Below the pieces are notes generated by a model. It did no database searches. It was given only the letters and a program-made list of their open reading frames with translations, and was not told the origin of the DNA. This document shows positions 11,913-24,006 of a DNA stretch of 64,000 bases, piece by piece. Origin of the DNA: Linnemannia schmuckeri (taxonomy: Eukaryota > Mortierellomycota > Mortierellomycetes > Mortierellales > Mortierellaceae); contig JANATG010000015.1 of the NCBI GenBank assembly GCA_029449235.1, forward strand, positions 806,001 to 870,000, read 5' to 3'. Both the position numbers and the translations under genes were made by a program. Every line of letters begins with the position of its first letter. Positions within the stretch are counted from its first letter, which is position 1.

Positions 11913-13873
11913 TTAATAATACTCCTCGCCTCGATTGCCCGCAGGGACGACAATATCAGGACTAACAATAGTTTCTTGACCTTCCTCTTCACCCTTTAAC
12001 AACTCAGGCTCTAGAATACTGACAAAGATCTTACAATTCTCATCCGGCGTGCAAACCCTCCTCTGGTGTCTCCTAGGACTCGTCGTCAGTCCCATCCAAT
12101 ACGACGTACAACTCAAATGAGACCGTGGTGCCTTCCACTTAGGATCACAATGGCAAACCCTGTTCTGCTCCGGGTTACGAGGACAATACAAGATCTGAGT
12201 GGTCGCGGCCTCTGTTGTCAATGCCGCCGATACGGCTGCAGATGCAGTAGATCCCTTCAGGGGCACGACTCCGATCCCTGTTCCTGAACCTGCGCCTCCG
12301 TTGCTGTAGCCCCAGCCCATTTCTTTCAGGAATCGAATGTTGTTTCGGGGGAGGAGGAGTGAGAGCCCGATGGTGATGACTGTATCGTCCTCCCAGCATT
12401 CGTAGTAGATGGGCCCCTCCTTATCGATCATGTTGAAGTAGGCTGTGTACCCTGGAGAACGGAAAAACTCGATACTTCCGATTGAGTTCTGGACATTGTA
12501 TGAGCATGCCGAACTAAACATTTGCAGAAAATATTAAAAAAAAATGAGGGAGACGGGCGTTAAAATGTGTTGATAACGCTTTGGCCCACTCACGGTCTTT
12601 CAACTTAGTTTCAGCATGTTTGCTCCCGCTTGCAACGTACAATGCATCCAGAGACTCCCGGGTGATGAAGTTTTCGTCGTTGACTTGTGGAATGTGGTTG
12701 GGGTATGTTTCCTTGAACTTTTGAATTATCGACCATGCTCCTGGTGTGCTCGCTTCGTTTACTGCTGCCGATACCGACCATGCTATTTTGCACAAATAGA
12801 ATTAGATAAGGGAGTAATCAGTTTTGATTTTGCATAACGACAGGAAGAAAAAAAAAAATCGGAATATGCTCCTCCTCTAAACCCTTTACACAAAACTCAC
12901 CAAACTTTTGTCCAGAATGCTTCATGGCGAGTATAGGATCGTCGTCTAAGTCACAGAAGACGACCAATCCTGGATCAATTCTCCAAAAGAACTCGTATCC
13001 GTCCAACAGGTCGTGCTGGGCAAGGAAGCCACTCATGTACCGCCTGCGCTGTCGAACCGCCACTGATGTTGCGTTCAGACCGAGCTTAAGCCGCGAAAAG
13101 TCCCCGTTCCGGACCTTGAGGGCCTCTATCCAGCGAGGGAACTTCCACTGTTCTCGTGGGATGAGTCCAAACGTAATTGGGGTAGCAACGCCCCTGTTAT
13201 TGTCCTCCTCCACCTCGTTGTCGCTGTTGTTCGTTTTCAGCCGAGAGGCAAAAGGAATATGCTGAAGGAGGGTTTGGGCTCGATCCGAGAGCGGTTGTGG
13301 CGAGAGAATCACCCAAGGGTAGTACCGACCCCTGTTGAATCGATCTTCGATATGGCGAATCGTTTCCCGAGCTTCCTGGACTTCCTCGTCTAATGTGATG
13401 ACCATCACCAGGACACCGTTCGCCTTGACAACTTCATACATAGGCTCGGCGGTCTTCGACCTCGTCCTTGACGAGGAACCCCTGTTAACAGCCACTCCAC
13501 TGTCATCGTCCTCAGCAGGATTGATTTCCTGTTCAGAGACAATGGAGTCCAAAGACGCACCGGCTCCACCCTCATCAGGCTGCAGGGGATCCCGCATATC
13601 TGGATACGATGTTTGTTGCTGCTGTTGCGACTGACCATCCCGCACTATCCGCTCCTGTTTTTGTAGTCCGTCCGGTGAAATAGGTAACTCTGCGCTATCG
13701 GTGTAGACAGCCTCGAAAGGTTCTCCAGCAAGACTATTTCCCTGACGATTTATCCCTGGTCCAAAATGTTGCGGTATGAAGGTTACTAGGAAGAGATAAA
13801 GGAGCCCACAGACGGCAGCAAAAGGGATGAGAGCTCGGACGACACGGGCATATCGAGTAGGTGCGTGTATCAT
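11913..13873 (-). CDS. Divergent GT15 (Kre2/Mnt1/Ktr-like) type II membrane protein
   Basis: Exons, read on the minus strand: 13873-12901, then 12782 to about 12605, then 12513-11913, giving about 583 aa. It has a short cytosolic tail, a signal anchor (about residues 14-32), a Ser/Gln-rich stem and a GT15 catalytic domain: VMVITLDEEVQEARETIRHIEDRFN, YPWVILS, EFFWRIDP, FFRSPGYTAYFNMIDKEGPIYYECW. Members are Golgi alpha-1,2-mannosyltransferases acting on O- and N-glycans. Three hallmark sites look changed: the usual VEPD is IDPG, the usual FEIADL is NSIGSI, and WGDAPVHS is WEDDTVIT. The exon 2/3 junction is unresolved. A strong donor (GTGAGT, 12593) leaves the wrong phase and would run into a stop, whereas a weak GTTGAA donor at 12604 restores the frame. 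It may be a non-catalytic paralogue or a gene in decay. It ends 240 nt from the permease. Confidence 0.75.
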
Positions 13874-14148
13874 GGGTTGCTGCTATTGATGAAGTTGCTG
13901 CTCGATGAGGCTGGCGATATGTGTGCGTGTGTCAAAACGATGGTGTTGACGTACAGGGGCAGTACGAAAGGAATAAGAGGAAGAGCGAGCGTGACAAAGA
14001 AGGAAAAGAGAGAGAGAGAGGGATGGAAGAGAAGATCATTTTCAATTTAACAACATTTTGAGCCCAATTTCTCAGGGGTAAGAATGTGGTCTTATGCATC
14101 ACGGCGCCACAAATACAAACGGGGTTCTATTTCGTCTAGAGTAGCATA

Positions 14149-17100
14149 TTAGGAGTGTGACTTTCGAGACGCTTGCGGCGACCTCTCATCATCTCCTTCC
14201 CGCGCCTGCTCCTCCATTTCATACTTCTCTACACTCTCTCGCCGTCCATAGCTCGCCCGCCGCCGAGAAGCTGCCTGCTCCTCTGTTGGCGTTCCTGGTA
14301 ATTTAGCTCGCCTCCGCCTCTCTCCTCTTCCTATGGATCCAGACACCACGGCGACATTGTCGTCCGCCAAGGTCCCGCTATCATGCTTCTCATCCTTCCC
14401 CAAATCCTTCGAGCTCTGACGACGTAGCTGTTGCTGTTGCTGTTGCTGTACAGGGTAGGGCTCAGGACGAGGTGGCAGATCCTTATTTGAGGCGGCTGCT
14501 TCCGATGATGAGACCATCTCCAGACCAAGTCCAACGGTCGCACTTGCGCTATGGTTCTTGCCTCGAACAGCAGTTAAATGATCCTGCGTACGGTGGATAC
14601 TGTGCGAACTCCGCCTCCTTGATTTCAATGACGAATCCCTGGACAGTCGAGAGCGCTCCTTGGTCGAATCGGTCTCTCCTACGGTGGCAGCATCTGAAAG
14701 TGCTGAGCCTGAGGGGCGTCGGCTACTGAATGATTCGGGAACTATTCCAGTGTCATCTTCCTCCTCTTCGTCCTTGTCATCTAGAAGATTCTCGCCAACT
14801 CCATGATGCTTGTCCCAATCGTTCAGAATAGGAGCGTCCTGCAGTTGCTCCCGACGACCCGCCATAGTCTCTGAGGCATTGTCGAGGACCGAGTCCGAGA
14901 CAAATCCTACATCGTCGTCCAACACCTCGCGAAGGTCCGGCGTTCTGTCCTTCGATTTGGGAGATATTACCACTTTGTCGTCTGTATGAGCACAATTCGT
15001 CTGGGTCCCTTCCTGGAAGGCGAGGTCAAACTGCGATGTATTATTAGCGTCAGTACCGTCCTCCTGATTTGGTGAGTGTTGTGTCCTGTCGCTCACAGTC
15101 AAAGATGCCGTGGTGTCCATCCGGAGTGAAGACGAGGGTCGGCTGGCAGAGTGGTGGAACTGGTTGTAATAGCTGATGGACAACCTTTTCGTCGCTGGCG
15201 TCGTCGGCAGAGATCCCGATGATGATGAATTCATTCGCCCTACATTCATGTCCCTTGACATGTACGCTACATCGGCGTCTGAGAGCTGTCCATCGTCCTG
15301 CCCACTGGATGGTCCTTGGAAGACTGGCGAGTCGGGACGGTAATCAATCGGGAAGGGGATGGTGTTGGCGGAGGAATGACTTTGGTTGGGGTGTAAAAAG
15401 AGCCGTCCCGATCCATGACTACTCTTTGGCGTTGGATATGGTGTCCGGCTGACAAGGAATCGATCCAAGTTCAGATGTGATGGTCGCAAATCAGGAGAAT
15501 CAACCTGGCGACTGGTTGTATCTGACTGAGAATGGGCGTGAGGGAGCGGAAGCCGGGTGTCTCCTGCAAACATCGAGCGAGATATCTCTCCGTTCGGGTG
15601 AGCAGAACTGTTGTGAGGGTGGTGGGACTCTGTTCCTGACCGCTGATGAAGATCCGACATTCGTCCAGTATCTGCGTGACCAGGGTCCGGGGTCAAAGGT
15701 GTCATTGGTGATATGGGTGGTGTCATATGGCAGTCTTCATCTGCAGATCTGACCCTGTCATCAAGATAAGGGACCCGGAGAGTCGACTGATCGAATTGAC
15801 TGAGACCTTCAACTGAGCCAATGCGAACAGATGATGAGATATCGTTGGATCGCGAGTTGCCCTTGTGCCTTGACATGGCTCGCAGTTTGACACCCAACGG
15901 TGACTGGTGTATGGCGTATTGCATGGACGAACTCCTGGTGATAGTAATAAAAGCAATAACCGAAAACAGCGTGATAGCACCGACAACAAACAGCTGGCGT
16001 TGGAAGACAAGCTATTTTGCACGAGAAAAAATATTAACGAATTGTAAGTAATTAATTTACACTCCATGCGCGCGTTGCTGTCAGCGATCCCCCACAAAAA
16101 ATACCTGAGTGCCAAGGAGATGGACCTGGGAGGAGAGATTGACAAATTCCTGACGGCGTTTCTCTCCGTCAACTTCCACATGAGAGCGGTAGCTGTACGC
16201 GAGTTGGTCGTACTTGCGTCCCTATGTAATAAAACCAAAAATATTTGATAAGTGACAGCCCAAGTATTTCTGCATCATTTCAGAGTAGCATATTCAAGAT
16301 CTTACCAAAGTCTCAAGTCGTCGATGGGCCTCATTTAGATGGGTGACGAGCTGGTTGATTTTTTGCTCGCTCGACTCAAGCACCTCGTTGAACACATTGC
16401 TCTGCTCCTCCAGATACTGGTATGACAGCGACGAATTGAGTTCCAGTGCCTTGAGGCGGTTGACAATGTTCTTATAGACACTTTCCTGAGATGTATGCAA
16501 GGTTGGCTGTGGGTGCGCAGACGAGTCTGTTGCCGAAGAATGGCTACCAGGAGTTCCCAGGCCAGCTGAGGATGCCCTGGAGCCGCTCTGAGGTCTCGGA
16601 ATATGTGTTGGTTTGTTTTTTGGTGAGAATGTGATCATGCCCAGGTCTCCATTGATCCACTCATCATCGTCCTGCATCGATGCGGGCGTAGTGGATGGGA
16701 GGGGAAGAAGAATGTCAGTGGGTGATTGATCAGCCGTGGCTGTCATAGTCTCTCCAAACGAGTTCAAGGCCGTGTCGGGAGCTCCTAAACTATGATGAGC
16801 GGAAGACTCATCCTTAAAAAGCTCCTCGTCAAAGTCTTCTGTTGGCCATTCTGGCAAGACGAATGTAGGCTGCCCTGTGGTTGAGTGTTCCGAGTTGGGG
16901 AGAGGGTCGGGATGAATCTCTGAATCTTTGTGATCTATATCTTGCTTTTCCTGTGCAGGCAGAGAAAGTTCCCCGTCGAAGCTCGGTTGTGCCGGCTTTG
17001 TCTCTTGTGATCCTGAAGGAACATTTGACTCTGTATTTCCTTGTTGAGTCTCGATCGGTTTATCTGGCGACGGTATATCGCTGCGAATGGATCTGGCCTG

Positions 17101-19033
17101 CTCCAGGGGTGTGGCTGAGTGGTCCTTAACAGTCTTTGACGCAGCACCACTGTCCTCCGCAACGATTCCTGGTTCCTCGCCACCATCGTCATCATCGTCG
17201 TCCTCCGTTTCCATAACTGCTTGCTTTGCCTTCTCCAACTCTGCGCGTCTCTTTTCCTCCTCTGCCAGTCGCTTCTCCTCTTCTTCCTCCTGCTTCAGCT
17301 GCTCCAAGGCAGTCGCACCATAGACGCGCAGAAGAGTGACAGGGCAGTAATACTCGTTTCCGTAGTGGTTCACAAAGTCGAAACGGATGTAAGTCGCCAG
17401 TTGAGGTACCGTTGGTTTGAACACCTGGGTTGTGGAGAGCACCCATTGGTTAGCTGTGTTTCTTCCGATTTCTCGCCCATCCATATCTGGCAGATGAATG
17501 GAATATTTTGCTACTCACCTGAGCGTCGCGTGTATTTCTAGCCTGAAATTGCCCGAGAATGCTCCATCCATCGTCTCTTGGTGGGTATCTGTTTACAGAG
17601 ACGACAAAGTCCTTGAACGTCGAAGAGAAGAATTCGTAGTTGCCCAGAATGAAAGTGTCGACGAGAATCTCCTCGCACAACTCAACCACAAAAAACTTTT
17701 CCTTGGTTGAGCATTTGTTAAGCATGTAGTTGTCCTTGCCCTCGTTCAGAATGGCTGTGATACTGGTCGCATCCTTACTTGCCTTGACCACACTGGCCGC
17801 ACAGGTCGCAGATGCATGGTTGAATCGGTCCTTGGGGTCCTTTGCGTATTCAGACTTGATCCATTCCTTATCCCGTCCAGCCGCTAATTTCAGATCCGGT
17901 CCGTTCCCAAGCTGATCTCCAACAAGTTGCGCTCGCTCGTCTGCACCTTTGTTGTTACCACTGTCAAGGTTGGGAAACACAAATCCAATCTCCTCTTCCC
18001 CTCCAATCGCCACGTCAACGGTGTTTTCCTGATAAGGTTTCCTTTTTCGCTGCTTGCGTTCGGTGACCTCTGCAGGCTTGTTTTTCTTCTCCAGGACTTG
18101 TTTCCGCCATTGTTCGTAAGACAGGATGTGTCGTTCAGTATGCGGTGGAGCCACGGTTGTAGCGGGACGGTTTTTGAATGTCGGTGTTCCTGTTGGCGTT
18201 GCGACTGTTGAGCCTAACGAAGACTGAACTGATTCTGCGCGGTGATCCCCTGAAGGTGATGGTAATACAGCTGCTGTTGAATGCGCGAGAGCCTCCTCTG
18301 GGTGGGTGTTGCCCGTCGTCAGAGGTTCGTCATGAGCAATTGTGTTGGCTGGAGTCACGGTGGGTTCGAGAGTGTTGGTCTGTGTAGGTGATGGTCCTGA
18401 CTTCTGTAGATAGACAACGACGGTGGATCCAAGGATGGTTGGACTTGAAGCAGGTTTGTTTTCAATTGGCGTAGGATGCTCGTGATCCTTGTGGGATTGT
18501 GTGTCTGTCGCTGTTGCGTCCGTGCTTCTCGTGTCGGCAGCTGCCTTTATCTCCTGCATTGTGTCCTATGTTCATTGGATAATTAGGATAGGTCAGCTCT
18601 TATCCTCCACGAGGAGTGAATTGTGAAACAAAGTAGTGCACTGTATGTGCGTGAGTAAAAAGCCGATCATTTTTGTCTGCTGACTTACGACCGAGTCCGA
18701 GTAACAATATGGTTGTGGTGGACAAGTGTGCTCGTTACTGTGTTGGTCGAGACAGATGCAGGAAGGGTCGGTCATGAGGAAAGGATGAGGAAGTGAGGCG
18801 GCAGCAGCAGCAGCTTCTGCAGGGTTATTGTTGTTGTTGTTGTGGTTGTTGTTGTTGTTGTGGTTGTTGTTGTTGATGATGTTATTGGGGCGGAGAAGAT
18901 AGGCGTTAACGTGAACATGAGCGTGAGGGTTGTGTTCGCTGGAAGATGAGAGGACGAGGAGGGTGTTGACCAGCCCGAGGATGAAGAGGGCGGACCATGG
19001 TCTCGGTGAACAGGGCCATGCAGCAGCGGCCAT
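14149..19033 (-). CDS. SLP1: SUN-domain ER membrane protein, SLP1/SUCO (Opt) family
   Basis: Five exons (19033-18689, 18565-17519, 17424-16306, 16221-16105, 16011-14149) join entirely in phase 0 and give 1496 aa. There is an N-terminal signal/anchor (AALFILGLVNTLLVL type, about residues 14-32), a luminal Asn/His repeat tract, and the family hallmark SYEQWRKQVL. The SUN domain runs from about 362 to 500 (FNHASATCAASVVKASKDA, YMLNKCSTKEKFFVVELCEEILVD). An acidic, coiled-coil-prone region follows, then a second membrane span (about 883-901, LFVVGAITLFSVIAFITIT) and a Ser/Arg-rich tail of about 590 residues with poly-Gln. In yeast, Slp1 with Emp65 works in the ER to protect or fold soluble luminal proteins. 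The gene is divergent from MCD4, another ER protein, with about 500 nt shared between the starts. The identity of the tail's function is unknown. Confidence 0.9.
18824..18886 (-). repeat. Trinucleotide repeat encoding an Asn/His tract in SLP1
   Basis: GTT/GTG trinucleotides on the plus strand read on the minus strand as AAC with interspersed CAC codons. They encode runs of 4-6 Asn separated by His within exon 1 of SLP1, followed by an Ala run from GCT/GCC codons. The unit pattern suggests slippage growth. The tract lies just after the signal/anchor, so it should face the ER lumen. Confidence 0.9.
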
Positions 19034-19540
19034 GCGTAATGGGGACAGGGGATACGGTGGTCGTGGGAAAAAAAGGGAGAGAAAGGACCAGGTAGGTGAA
19101 GGAGAAGGAGAGGGAGAAGGAGAAGGGCAAAGGGGCTTTGAGCAGACAACAGCGAGAGAAAGAAACGAAATACGGACGAGCAAGTAGCAAGTACTGAAAA
19201 AGTTGAGAGGACCTGAGAATCCAAGGCATTCTTGGTGTTCTTTTACTTTCCTCTTTCCCCTGCAACCAATTTTGATCGAAGGACTGCTTTTGTACTCCCT
19301 TCGTTCGCTCACAGTCGTTTTCGTGGCAAATCTTCGACGGCTATCACTTTTTTTTTTTTATTAACGTCCTTGCTCTTTTTATCTTCACTTCACTCCACTC
19401 CACTCTCCTCCTGCTCGACGAACCGACCGTCCCGGACACTTCTCAGGATTACCCACCAGCACACCCTCAACGGAATATAGATAGGTCACACGTACTCTCA
19501 ACAGGAACAAGACAGGACATACCATTATCATATATTAACC
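19034..19540. promoter_or_regulatory. Divergent promoter between SLP1 and MCD4
   Basis: About 507 nt separate the start codons of two ER-membrane protein genes pointing away from each other. The segment has a GAGAAGG-type purine repeat (about 19093-19130), a T-rich block (about 19348-19382) and TCCACTCCACTC repeats (about 19388-19410). I see no strong TATA box on the SLP1 side; CATATATTAACC near 19528 lies too close to the MCD4 ATG to be its TATA. Co-regulation of the pair is inference. Confidence 0.5.
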
Positions 19541-22500
19541 ATGGCCAGCTGGCTGCCATCCAAACTCACGAGCGCATCGCTGCTCATCATCGGCGTCCTC
19601 TTCCACGTCACCTACATCTGCTCAATCTTCGACATCTACTTCACCTCTCCCCTCGTCCATGGCATGGAACAACACCGCGTCGAGGCACCTGCACCCGCCA
19701 AACGACTCGTCCTCTTTGTCGGTAAGTACCTCGCACCACTTCTTGTTTTCATCTCGGACATGCAAGAAACATCTATGAGCCGATCAGAAGACCTAAACCG
19801 TTTGCTGCCATCTTCTTCATAGCTGATGGTCTTCGCGCGGACAAACTTTATCAGTTTCACCCAGATCCCAAGACAAACGAATTGACGACAAGGGCACCCT
19901 TCCTTCGCCATATTATTGAAAAGGAGGGCTCCTGGGGTGTCTCTCACACTCGGGTCCCAACCGAATCGCGTCCCGGTCACGTCGCCATCATTGCAGGTTT
20001 CTATGAGGATGTCAGTGCTGTCACCAAAGGTCAGTCGATGTTTCTACGGACGAATCGCTGTTTTTTCTTTTGATGCAATATCTCTTGTGGCCAATGTAAC
20101 TCATACCCTATATCTCTACTCCTCAAAATAAACAGGTTGGCAGATGAACCCTGTTAACTTTGATTCGGTCTTCAATCAGAGTGAACACACTTGGTCTTTT
20201 GGATCGCCCGATATTCTCCCTATGTTTGCGCACGGAGCATCCGACCCCAACAGGATTGAAACTATCATGTATCCAGCAGAGCACGAGGACTTTGGCGCTG
20301 GTACAACGAACTTCAATGCACATTGATCAGCTCGGTCCTTTACGCTGCCTACGATCTGATCAGCTGCTAACGTATCGAATCTCACTCTATTCTTTCCACT
20401 TGCGCTATAGGCGATGCAAGCGAGCTTGATACCTGGGTGTTTGAGCACTTCACCGAGTTGCTCGAAAAGTCAAAAACCGACCCCGCACTTCACAAGAAGC
20501 TTCACTCTGACAAGATTGTCTTCTTCTTGCACCTTCTGGGATTGGATACCAACGGACACTCACATCTGCCCATGTCAGAATTCTATCTCAACAACATCCG
20601 GATTGTTGATGAGGGCATCAAGAAGGTCACGGAGCAGCTCAGTGAATTCTATAACAACGACGGCAAGACATCCTACGTCTTCACCGCCGATCACGGAATG
20701 GGTAACCGCGGTACGTTTTATGTCAATGTCAAAATGTAATCTGGGAAAACGTTAATGCCAGGGACTGCTTCATTTTGGAGCCCAGTTGGTCACAAAGAAA
20801 CTAATCCTGTTTATCCATTCTACTCAACGCGGACTTCCAGGTGCTCATGGAGATGGACACCCTGACAACACTAGGACACCAATTATTGCCTGGGGAGCAG
20901 GTATTCAGGGCCCTAACAAAGCCAACCCTCAAGGGCATGATGAATTTTCGGCTGACTGGGGACTGAACGAGTACAGCCGCAATGACGTCAAACAAGCCGA
21001 CATTGCACCCCTTATGGTATGTTTAGTTGGGAATTCTTTGAACTTTTATCCTTACAAGATTGCTCATTATACAGGCAAGCATGACACGTTTCGCAGAAAA
21101 GTAGAGGCTAACGTAATGACGTGTTCTTCTAGGCATCTCTTATTGGTACTTACTATCCCGTCAACTCTGTTGGAGAGCTCCCATTGCCTTATCTGGACAC
21201 CCCTGAATCCTTCCGAGCTGCCTCCACGTTCACCAATACCCTTCAAATCTTGGAGCAATATCACGTCAAGCAGGAACTGAAGCGTCGCACAGAGCTCTTT
21301 TTCAAACCATTTCCTGGATTGACTGGCGAGCATTCACCCGAGGCTGTCAAGGCGCAAGTCCAGGCTCTTATTGATGCTGGCAAGTACAAGGAGGCTGAGG
21401 CCGAGTGCGTCATTGTCAGGGACCTCTGCCTTGAAGGTCTCCGCTATCTCCAGACGTAAGTTCTGATATCAATGGAAGCCGTTCATTAGCACATTTAGGA
21501 TCGAAAGGATAACTGTATCGGTGGATTTAGGCGATCATTGATGATTTTATTGATTGTTTCACCAAATTCGATTTACATCATAGGTACGACTGGCTCTTCC
21601 TTCGCTCAGTTATTTCTGCAGGATATCTCGGCTGGATCGCCTTCAGCTTGAACTTCATTCTCAGGACGTTCGTTGGTGGTCAGGATCCTCGTCTGGGACC
21701 ACTCGGAGGACCCAGGTCTCACCGACCTATTGCCAATGTTGCATCAGCACAGGAGAACCAGGCTATCAACGTTTTGTCAGTCGTTGTGTTTGCCATTTTC
21801 TCGATTATCTTGACAATCAAGCACTCACCAGCACTGTACTATGCGTATGTTGCATTCCCCATCTTCTTCTGGAGCCGTGTTATTCTTGACAGACGGGAAC
21901 TCCTTTCCGCCATCTCCAAGACCACACAAAGCTATGGCTGGGTCAAAACCACCGGATCAGTTCTTGGATACATTGTCGCTCTTGAGATTCTTGTAAGTGT
22001 GCATTTCCTAGTTCTGTGGGGTTTCGCCATAGCATCATGATACTTTTAGTTTGTGAGCAAGTTTCTCATATTGTTCGTCTTTTCACTTTTGACATCGTAG
22101 GTTTATAGTTATTTCAACCGCGGTATCCTCTCGATCTGCTTCTTGTTCTTGGCCCTCTGGCCCGCGTTCCTCCCTTCTGTCGTTCAGCGCAACAACACCC
22201 TGTTGATGGTCTCGTGGTCTCTTTCCTGTCTCGGGACCAGTATCTTTACCCTTCTCCCCGTCGAGATGGGTGAGGATAAGATATTAATGTAAGCTCTTGA
22301 CTTGCCAATGTGTTTACGAACTGCGGCGGAAGTGGGTTATGAACCAATGACCAACATGTCCATCTTACATTCTACACTAGTCTCGCCGGAGGTTTGATCT
22401 TGACTGTCAGCGGATTTGTCTCTACAGCTGTTGTCCCCGGAATCACCGCCGATCCTCAGCAACCCGGCGCTGCCGTCACCGCTAGAAATGTCATGATGTT

Positions 22501-23728
22501 CCAGGTAACGAGTTTAATTTTTGGTGGCAACAGCTACTATTGCTTCCTAAAATGCGCGGAATAGTAATATTGGCCATCTCATTTCTATCTCTCGTAGACT
22601 GGGTTGATTGCGTTGTCGACTGTCATTGTCAATGATACTGTTAAGAGTCTTGCTGCTCATGAAGGTTTGCCTCTCCTGAACCAGACTTTCAGCTGGATCA
22701 TTTTGTGTAAGTAACTTAGATGAAAGGCTTTTGTTTATGGTTTTGTTGTTTTATCTTTCAAAGCTGCGTTTACTAACTCGCATCATATTTCCGAATCTAG
22801 TCATCACTGGAAGCATCCCTTTTGTCTATGGCGCCCGTTCGAGCCAACACTATCTCCTTCGTATGGTTATCATCTACTTGTCGTTTGCCCCCATCTTCAT
22901 CCTCTTGAGCACATCGTAAGTATTTACTGGTCCCTATTACCCCCTCCCCCCCTCCCCCACACACACACACACAAATCGTGCAAGCTGCCTCCTTATCATG
23001 ATTGCATCATTCACCAACTCTTCGCTGGTTTACTTTGATAATGTAGCTACGAGTCTATTTTCTACTTCTGCTTGTCGGCAACTTTGCTGTCATGGTTGAT
23101 GCTCGAGAGAAAAATCTACTCTGCCAGCGAGATGCAGCCACTCTCGGATACTCTCCACGCGGAAAGGAGAGTTCTCACCAGCGCCACCTCGTCCACCTCT
23201 GGCGGCAGCAGTGATGCCAACGGAGCCACAGTAGCGGCGGTCGAATATCCTATCCGCGGTCTGTCACCCAAGGATGCCCGCCCTGCAATCTTCTTCCTCT
23301 TTTTCATCAACGTCGCCTTCTTTGGCACGGGCAACGTCGCCTCTCTGGCCTCATTCTCACTCCAATCTGTCTTTCGCCTAACCACAGTCTTCAACCCCTT
23401 CTTCATGGGCGCCCTCCTGATTGTCAAGATCCTGATCCCTTTCTTCCTGGTCTCGTCCATCTTCCGCGTCCTAGGTCGGTCTCTGGAATTACCACCCTTT
23501 TCACTTTTTCTGTTGGGCTTGGCAACCACCGACGTGATGACGCTCAACTTTTTCTATCTTGTCAGGGATGATGGCTCTTGGCTTGAGATTGGTACCAGCA
23601 TCAGTCATTTCTGTATCTCATCCTTGATGGTCCTGTTTACTATCTTGTTGTTCGCGCTCAGTGACCTCTTGGTCGGTCGCGTCCTTGTCCCTGTTGTTGG
23701 AGAAGATCAGCGCAAGAAGAGAAGCTGA
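19541..23728 (+). CDS. MCD4: GPI ethanolamine-phosphate transferase 1 (PIG-N)
   Basis: Twelve exons (19541-19721, 19823-20029, 20136-20300, 20411-20710, 20841-21016, 21133-21455, 21584-21992, 22101-22288, 22381-22504, 22598-22706, 22801-22915, 23047-23728) close in frame to 992 aa; yeast Mcd4 is 919. After a signal anchor, the luminal alkaline-phosphatase-fold domain shows FVADGLRADKLYQF, SRPGHVAIIAGFYEDVSAV, LHLLGLDTNGH and FTADHGMGNRGAHGDG, which carry the metal-binding Asp/His residues of this family. The C-terminal half is a run of membrane spans, as in PIG-N. The enzyme adds ethanolamine phosphate to the first mannose of the GPI precursor in the ER and is essential in yeast. The ATG is the first in the frame and opens a hydrophobic leader. 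The tail ends in a basic stretch (DQRKKRS). It converges on the S6K-like gene. Confidence 0.96.
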
Positions 23729-24006
23729 GAAAGGATTAAGTAAATGATTCTTAGATAGACCCGAATTTCATGCTAAATAACAAGTTAATTACAGCGTTGA
23801 CAGTGTCAATGCACGATAGAAATCTTTAATAAGTCAGCTGTCCAGTTAAAATGAAACATTTTATTCGTGTACTGGTCATAACTGAACGATCCCTCCTTTC
23901 CGCCTCCTGAACCTTGATCTATCATAGTCGACATAAGCTGAGTTGTAAAAGGTTCGCCGATACATAAATCGTTGGCGTATGCTGATGTTGTTGACTCCCG
24001 CATGAG

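Noticed and set aside
15723..16238. A 171-codon minus-strand open frame across two SLP1 introns
   Set aside because: It overlaps SLP1 exons 4 and 5 in a different frame; the SLP1 frame carries the membrane span and joins in phase.
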